A DNA stretch of 14,137 bases, taken from NCBI GenBank assembly GCA_002751075.1, contig NAOQ01000237.1, positions 31,100 through 45,236 on the forward strand. The letters are read 5' to 3'. Below the pieces are notes generated by a model, which was not told the DNA's origin, did not search any database, and was given only the letters and a program-made list of their open reading frames with translations. Numbering within the stretch: the stretch's first letter is position 1; each line of letters begins with the position of its first letter. A program made the position numbers and the translations under genes. The stretch is from Ichthyophonus hoferi (taxonomy: Eukaryota > Opisthokonta > Ichthyosporea > Ichthyophonida > Ichthyophonidae). Shown here in pieces: positions 8,764 to 14,137 of this stretch.

Positions 8764-8785
8764 AACCCTAAACCCTAACCCTAAA
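8764..8785. repeat. Short telomere-like tract
   Basis: Three consecutive units CCCTAAA, CCCTAA, CCCTAAAA. Perfect TTAGGG/TTTAGGG-type units are telomeric in many fungi, animals and plants. Three units inside the window, with ordinary sequence on both sides, would be an interstitial tract, perhaps from break repair or from the end of a telomere-targeting element, or chance. Confidence 0.35.
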
Positions 8786-8789
8786 ATAC

Positions 8790-10518
8790 CATACCTTAAC
8801 CATATTAGAAATTATTTTTAACTTTCAATCTTATGCAATTTATTCTCGCCCTCTAAAATCATGGACTAAAATGGGCTTGTTACTAGTTTGTGATTGGCTA
8901 CTCATACATAGTCACAAGCATGTGGACCAATAGTGAATGGAAGACCACGTGTGTTAGGCAATTATCAATTATCCTATTTCTTTTACCTTGTAATAGTATG
9001 TTTTTAATTTTTTAGACCAATTATCTATGCATTTTGACGTAATAGATATTTACCTGTTGGATATGCACTATTATTACATGATAGCATATTTTGCAAATAC
9101 TTGTATGCTAATTTATACCTGATTTGTGAATGTATCACTACTTGACTGAATTTAGCTAACTATATTCTGGCTAAATAATATATATTCATTTATAATCATT
9201 ATGAAAATATAGTAAGTAAACGTTCAAATTTTATTTCCCCATATTACGAAGTGCCGGGTAGAAAAAACCATTTAAATGACTTATACCTGTAGACTATATG
9301 GTAAATCCAAACCATTGCACATCAGTAGTTTTAAAAGCCCGGATCCGGAATTAACTATTTATATTTTAATAGGAGCCAACTGTTGCACTATGTTTTTTTT
9401 AGAACAATATATCTATTGGAGGTCAAGATTTAACGTATTATTTATACCACTTTGAGTTTATTAAAGCAAATTCCATGCTGATTAAAAATTAGCCAGCGCT
9501 CAAAATATGATATTGCTCGTATTGTATAGACGAGCTCTTCATAATTCTGCGCCTGAACCTAATTAAGCTAGCCCTTTACTTTAGATGATGCTTATTTCAT
9601 CACTTATTTTTATGTTGTATCATTAAAACTATATGACTATTATGTGAATTATTTTTATATATTAATAAAATATTTTTAATGTAAAATATTATTACATTAA
9701 TGCTGTCATATAATCGGTGTGTCAAAAAGCTTCAAACTTAAAAGTCTCTATGGAACTTGGAACAGAAAGTGTAGTATAATGTAATATATTAAATAAATTT
9801 TAAAAAATAATAAAGTTCATACCATAATTTTTTATTTTCAGATATTAACATGCATTACATGTTGTAGTATAGATTGAATAAGAAATGTAAGAGTAATGGT
9901 CTAAATATTCATCCTTCCATGTGCTCCTATAGATGATTGGTTGATCATTGTTTCTTTTAACCATTATGTTGAATAAAAATAGTTAATAACCTGGGAACAA
10001 TATATAGACCCGCAATTGTATTTAAATGTCAGAGAAGAATGTATGCTTATATTTGATTATGCACCGACATAACAGAAATAAAAAAATGATGCATTGAGCT
10101 TTTATATATAATTTGGTGTATTTTAATAATGGTGCGATTCTATACCATTCGGCTACTTGAACTGAAAATGTACTTACATGTATGCTGTATGCATTCCATA
10201 CAATCATCCGTTTTTAATTCCTTAAACTCATTACTTTTCTTCATCGGATAATCTGGAAATGTGATTGTATTGGTTCCTTATATCTATATTCTATTGGCTG
10301 AACGATCTACCAATGGTAATTCAGCATCCTAACTAATCAGGTTTTGATGGCTATAACTTGATCGCCTGGTTAGTATAATTGAGGTAGAAATAGATAAAGA
10401 AAGGAATGTGTACGGAAATAATATGTATATATATATATACTTGTTGTTATATATATGTTTTTTTTAATTAATTATTAATTTACTTGTATTAATTGTGTAT
10501 AGATGTGTAATCTACCAC
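8790..10518. other. AT-rich stretch with small hairpins, no gene seen
   Basis: No supportable gene. A perfect 9-bp inverted repeat with a 7-base loop lies at 9676-9700 (TTAATGTAA, TTACATTAA). CACGTG at 8946-8951 is a palindromic E-box/G-box with a CCAAT nearby but has no gene to serve. A TA dinucleotide run forms the palindrome GTATATATATATATAC at 10425-10440. The minus-strand open frame 10022-10207 has no family signature. Confidence 0.5.
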
Positions 10519-10547
10519 ATTTGTGTAAAATTAATATTGACACAAAT
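10519..10547. repeat. Perfect 8-bp inverted repeat
   Basis: ATTTGTGT (10519-10526) pairs with ACACAAAT (10540-10547) around a 13-base spacer. It lies about 120 bp to the left of the small transposon and is separate from it. Confidence 0.55.
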
Positions 10548-10666
10548 AGTGTAAAAATGTCCTGTAACCAAAGAATTTAGATCCTTGTACAATTTCGGAA
10601 TAAAGACATCTAAATCTTTAAGATGTACTTTTTATGCTTTTCCTGTCGAATTTTGATTCCAGTGGT

Positions 10667-10976
10667 GACTGTGAGATGTATTTTTTAAGGGTTTTCGATC
10701 TAAATGATAATTTTTTCAATCAAAAGTAACTTTGTCGATTGAAAGTTAAATTTGTTGTTAAAATTAATTATATATATATCACATATAACAAGAAGAAAAA
10801 AAGGTTTTACTACATTGAAAGACTTTAAAAAATTCAATTTATATATTTGTTTTCCCTTTAATCGGGAAAACTTTAATTTTGATCGGCAAACTAACCATTT
10901 GATCGGCAAGGTTTTACTTTTGATCGTGAAACTTAATCATTCGGATCGAAAGCCCCCAAATTATTACTTTGTTGTG
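10667..10976. mobile_element. MITE-like element with inverted ends and phased GATC motifs
   Basis: The left end from 10689 (GGGTTTTCGATC, then TAAATGAT) is the inverted partner of the right end read back from 10955 (GGGCTTTCGATC, then CGAATGAT). The similarity continues for about 65 bases, including ATCAAAAGTAA. Inside the right arm, (G/A)ATC motifs recur with the ATC at 10861, 10882, 10902, 10923 and 10945; the left arm has them at 10698, 10719 and, as ATT, 10738. The spacing is 19-22 bp. CAGTGGT occurs directly outside both ends (10660-10666, 10977-10983), a candidate 7-bp target duplication. The centre is plain AT-rich DNA with no transposase; open frames across it are fortuitous. CAGTGGTTCTTAA at 10977 also resembles a hAT-type terminus, so the exact borders are uncertain. 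Confidence 0.65.
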
Positions 10977-10989
10977 CAGTGGTTCTTAA

Positions 10990-11534
10990 TTTGGATGTAA
11001 CAATATTTTAAACACCAGCAGGTTTTTTACACAATTCATACTTAAAAATTTTTTAAATTATTAAATTGGTTAAGAAGATATAATTTTCTGTTGTAGTGGT
11101 ACAGATTGTGAGGCTTAGACCGCCAACATCCGGCCAAATATCTTAAATATAATATAATTTGATATATGGGATAGCGCATCAAACGGTTGCTTATACTGTA
11201 CGTAAGATTGGCTGATGTGCAAAGGGACTGTTTAGTTAACTTATATATTTCCTTATATAGCTATAATAATTTCATATTCTTAACTATTATTGCATATATA
11301 TGGTCCGATAGCCTATCTCTACCCTGTGTACGTAAAGGGACATTTAAACACAACACCTTAATATTCCCTTAATTCTAAATAGATGTAGTTAAGTCACATA
11401 ATTAGATAGAAGTCATTAAAGAGAGTGGCGGTTATTTTTATCAAGGTAAAGTTACTATGGATGTACTGGTTGGTGTAAATAAACGTTTAATTAATCTAGC
11501 AATTAATTTGAATGGTTTTTTAGAAAATAAATGA
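10990..11534. other. Spacer without recognisable feature
   Basis: AT-rich DNA between the small transposon and repeat copy B. The short open frame 11187-11372 shows no family signature. No RNA gene, array or further repeat copy could be aligned here. Confidence 0.5.
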
Positions 11535-12260
11535 AAGGAATCTGTGCTAGCTCTAATGACCTGTCCACAGGGTTTGGGATCTCCAATTAATTTGCGAATA
11601 ATCGTTGATTTTGTGAATTAGTGGTAGTAATAGTAGCTAATTGATGCAATCTATCTTCAAGGCTCAGCTGTAGTGGTAGAGGTCCTATAGAAGGCGCGTA
11701 TACTGACTCTCTGACTAACTGGCTGTGGTAATAATATCTTTGCACTAATTCAGAGGAATCGATGCTTTGACTCGTCTAGGTGCCAATGAATATTGCACAA
11801 TGAGAACTAATCAATAAGGGGTGCTATATTACAATAAAATAGTAACTATTATCACTATTTGATGTTTATTGGCAGCTTTCTGACCTCTGAGCGAGTGAGA
11901 GATCTGGACACTGATGATCGTATTCGAGTGCCAATGGTGAACTAGACATACAATAACAATGCGATGATTATATACATATATATTATGATGTTGTTTAAAT
12001 AAATAACCAATATATTTATTTTTGTGTTGTAAATGATTTTGTATCAGCCGGGGGCCTTTATTATTTGTCTCCATTCTCTTTTATCCTTTCCTCTCCCCTC
12101 CCCATCGAGTTGTTAATGTATATGAGACCAATCTTAAAAATCCCTATTGGTTAATACATTCACAAAAGACCCCTGAGGCCCACTAGAATTGTCTGATTTT
12201 ATCTCGAGAATCTAATACTATTATATCCTCATTTGGACGGCACGATATTCAATTAAATAA
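11535..12260 (-). repeat. Dispersed repeat, inverted full-length copy (copy B)
   Basis: Read on the minus strand, this follows copy A (about 900-1615) block by block: ATAATAGTATT and TCAGACAATT near 12220-12185, ATAAAAGAG near 12095, TTATTGTATGTCTA near 11955-11943, GATCATCAGTGTCCAGATCT near 11920-11900, CATTGTGCAAT near 11798, and GGACAGGTCATTAGA near 11563-11555. Overall similarity is moderate, with small gaps. The minus-strand open frame 11829-12074 inside it is probably chance. Confidence 0.7.
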
Positions 12261-12530
12261 CGAGATTGATTATTTTATCATCTGCTTGTTATCAGGACTT
12301 TAGCCAAACCGTGTTCATTCGAAGCTAACGGTCTTGTAACATCAAATGTAAACTTTATTTTTCTTATTTGGTTTGTATATATATAGTTTCATGAAATTGG
12401 CATAGCCATTTCATTAATTAACCATATTTATTGGGACCTAATTAGCTTTATCGCAATTGGTATCTAATTTGGCTATTTGCACCTAATCTTAATTCATTGT
12501 GTCAATAAAAAATGATAGTTTAGTTGTTGT
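12261..12530. other. Spacer between repeat copies B and C
   Basis: No gene or RNA feature is visible. Part of it may be diverged body of copy C, but nothing here aligns convincingly with copy A or B. Confidence 0.35.
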
Positions 12531-12640
12531 ATAATACTCCTATACAATCAATTCAGTTGTATGATTCATCGAGCGAGTGAGAAGATCTGAATTAGATCTC
12601 TTGAATTGAGATAATAATGGCGAAATTAATTCATTGGCCA
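12531..12640 (-). repeat. Probable detached part of repeat copy C
   Basis: GAGCGAGTGAGA followed by AGATCTG (about 12570-12590) matches copy B at 11890-11907 (GAGCGAGTGAGAGATCTGG), and weaker similarity continues to its left (CAGTTGTATGATT against CAGCTTTCTGACC). In the order of the repeat this belongs after the copy C part at 13240-13470. The distance is about 410 bases too long, which suggests sequence inserted between them. Confidence 0.45.
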
Positions 12641-13200
12641 AGTTCATACCATTATTAATGAAAGATGAGTAAAATAAATTCAGCTTCAAAATATGAAGCA
12701 AAGAAAATGCTCATAGATAATCAGTGTTCAGCTGCTATTGGATCCAAAATGAATGGACTTCACATGATAAAGTTAGAAGCCAGGATATGCATGCTAAAAC
12801 AAAAACCTTCAACCAAGCTTGCACAATGTGCACCTGCTGTAAGTTGTTGGGTAGGATTTGTATCCAAATGTGTGTCAGTTCCATTGACTTACACACAGCC
12901 GTCGGGGTCTCCAATTGTAGTGTTGTATAATAAAATTATATGTATTATGAGATATTGCTTAACAAATATTAAATGAACGCAAAGTTTTGTGTGAAAGTAC
13001 ATGCACGCAGGCATGCGGGATTGCCACATACACTCATGTGTGCCGGGAGCTACATGTGTGAGCGACCAGGCCTTTGCAGTTTATATTTACACTGATCTCC
13101 TTTCTAGAATGACTCTTTAACTAGCTACCTCATTGGTGTAACTGTTCATATATTACGTATTGATAAATCAAACTATCAGGTTAAAAAATAATACTCAATT
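12641..13200. other. Extra sequence inside copy C, unidentified
   Basis: About 0.4 kb of this span has no counterpart in copies A and B. It includes plus-strand open frames at 12665-12976 (103 codons) and 12724-12930 (68 codons, Cys-rich). Neither shows a family signature I can defend, and their overlap shows that at most one was ever real. G+C rises near 12800-12910 and 13000-13075. It may be an insertion of another element; no inverted ends or target duplication could be fixed. Confidence 0.35.
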
Positions 13201-13470
13201 AAGTCATTATGCAACTCACTAATCTGGAGTCACAATTGTAAATACTTGTATTAACTAATCCAACTCACGATAGGCTACAGAGACCCACTAGAATTGTCTA
13301 ATCTTACCACAATACTTAAATACTATTATGTCCGTATCGAGATGGTAAATTAACTCATTTTCTCGTTGATGCAATAGTGGCCATATACTACATACTATAA
13401 TAAGAATTGATTACTCATTTTCTGGGCTTCGGTCGAACCTTCTTACTCATCTGTGGTTAACGACTGTGAC
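13201..13470 (-). repeat. Dispersed repeat, inverted partial copy (copy C)
   Basis: The minus strand from about 13470 to 13240 matches copy A at 785-1015 at roughly four bases in five by eye. It includes the 20-base exact match GCCTATCGTGAGTTGGATTA (13256-13275 here, 980-999 in A), TATAGTATG with AGTATATG, ACATAATAGTATTTAA, and a GTTCGA-CGAAGCCCA segment near 13440. Beyond 13470 the two diverge. It runs in the same direction as copy B and probably continues at 12531-12640. Confidence 0.75.
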
Positions 13471-13559
13471 TATGCCAAGACTGCTTGAGATTATACCATC
13501 AAGACATTTTGCCCCAACAATGAATGAACAACTCAATTGAATGTGGAAGAAGAGAATGC

Positions 13560-14137
13560 AAGACCCAACTATCCTACAGTTCGGATCAAAAAGGGAATCA
13601 GATCATCTGCCAGTGATAACTGAAAGAGCAGTCTTAAGGCTTATGTAGACCACTATTGGAAACAATAATTTTCTGCTAGACTCATGGGCACAAATAACAG
13701 AGATACACATAAACTGTTCTTTGATGGAAAATTTAATGATAGTACTTTTTGAGATCCTGATGTAATATGTCCAATAGGGCGGGTTTGCATCTAAAAAAGT
13801 AGAGGGTTGGGAAACAGTTATTTTATGGTCTTGGGTTACCAATGGTTACATCACAATTAAGGTTAAAATGCCATATATATCACCACCTGCCAAACCCATA
13901 TTATTTTTGCAAGGTGAAATTTATTGTGGCAACTATGGTTTTCAGTATGCTGTTCAAGCACTTATCTTCTCATTATTGAAAGGAAAGAAAGGGTTTAAAA
14001 CTCGTTATATTGAATGAGCACAGCACCATCTTAATGTTTGGCCATTGAAGGTATTGAATATTGATCAACACTGCTCTCTCACACAAAACCTTAGCATTTG
14101 CCACAAAAGTAACCATGGATTAATGCATAAACACTGA
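13560..14137 (+). pseudogene. Possible decayed pogo/Tigger-like (DDE) transposase
   Basis: An open stretch without its own start (13778-14017, 79 codons; first ATG at 13868) contains EGW near its beginning and then MPYISPPAKPILFLQG. This resembles the region of Tigger/pogo-type transposases where a GW box is followed by a Pro-rich stretch and PxLLLLDGHSSH. The expected catalytic Asp and His are not there (QGE in place of DGH), and the frame stops before the third catalytic Asp region. Upstream, other frames give a weak FFDGK-like match near 13720 with stops between. If right, this is a dead Tc1/mariner-superfamily copy running off the window. The family call rests on a short match from memory. 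Confidence 0.3.

Noticed and set aside
10425-10440. TA-dinucleotide palindrome as a possible cruciform or origin signal
   Set aside because: Simple microsatellite in AT-rich DNA; nothing around it supports an origin.
10700-11000. Two opposing open frames of 69 and 82 codons
   Set aside because: They run through the AT-rich centre and arms of the small transposon and are composed of Phe, Leu, Ile, Lys and Asn as expected by chance.
12665-12976. 103-codon plus-strand frame and the overlapping Cys-rich frame at 12724-12930, considered as the C-terminal zinc-binding end of a piggyBac-like transposase
   Set aside because: The Cys/His spacing does not fit the piggyBac pattern and no DDE region is present; kept only as an unidentified insertion.
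1-14137. tRNA, rRNA, riboswitch or CRISPR array
   Set aside because: No cloverleaf-like conserved boxes, no rRNA segments and no regularly spaced identical repeats with unique spacers were seen on either strand.

Overview
This is AT-rich eukaryotic DNA with one intact gene in 14 kb. The gene, on the minus strand at 5663-7084, encodes ornithine decarboxylase (ODC), the entry enzyme of polyamine synthesis, in a single uninterrupted reading frame of 473 codons. The protein keeps every catalytic residue I can place. Its wording is closer to fungal than to vertebrate ODC as I remember them (for example LRILTDDS, CDSMDC, LPELTVGDWL). With the high A+T content, low gene density, a Ty1/copia relic and many repeats, this suggests a repeat-rich, AT-rich early-diverging fungus. 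An early-branching animal or another opisthokont cannot be excluded from this window alone.

Layout. Positions 1-2000 hold decayed copies of a dispersed repeat, mostly head to tail on the plus strand with spacing near 0.6-0.7 kb. Positions 2300-4450 hold a broken Ty1/copia-type LTR retrotransposon, clearest in its reverse transcriptase/RNase H end. Positions 4450-5330 are AT-rich spacer. Positions 5334-5660 are the probable ODC 3' untranslated region, closed by a 10-bp perfect inverted repeat that puts AATAAA on both strands. Upstream of ODC (7085-7410) lie an overlapping upstream ORF, a TATA box and several CCAAT boxes. Positions 7410-10650 have no gene I can support; they hold a short telomere-like tract and small hairpins. 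Positions 10667-10976 are a small non-autonomous DNA element with inverted ends carrying GATC motifs about 21 bp apart. Positions 11535-13470 carry two more copies of the first repeat, now inverted, one of them probably interrupted by about 0.4 kb of other sequence. The right edge (about 13560-14137) may be a decayed pogo/Tigger-like transposase.

The ODC gene thus sits between two clusters of one repeat family in opposite orientation. No second gene shares a pathway with it. The most interesting regulatory points are an acidic, Ser-rich loop containing DSGIET inside the enzyme, the absence of a mammalian-type C-terminal degron, and the upstream ORF. All similarity statements come from reading by eye; no search was run.
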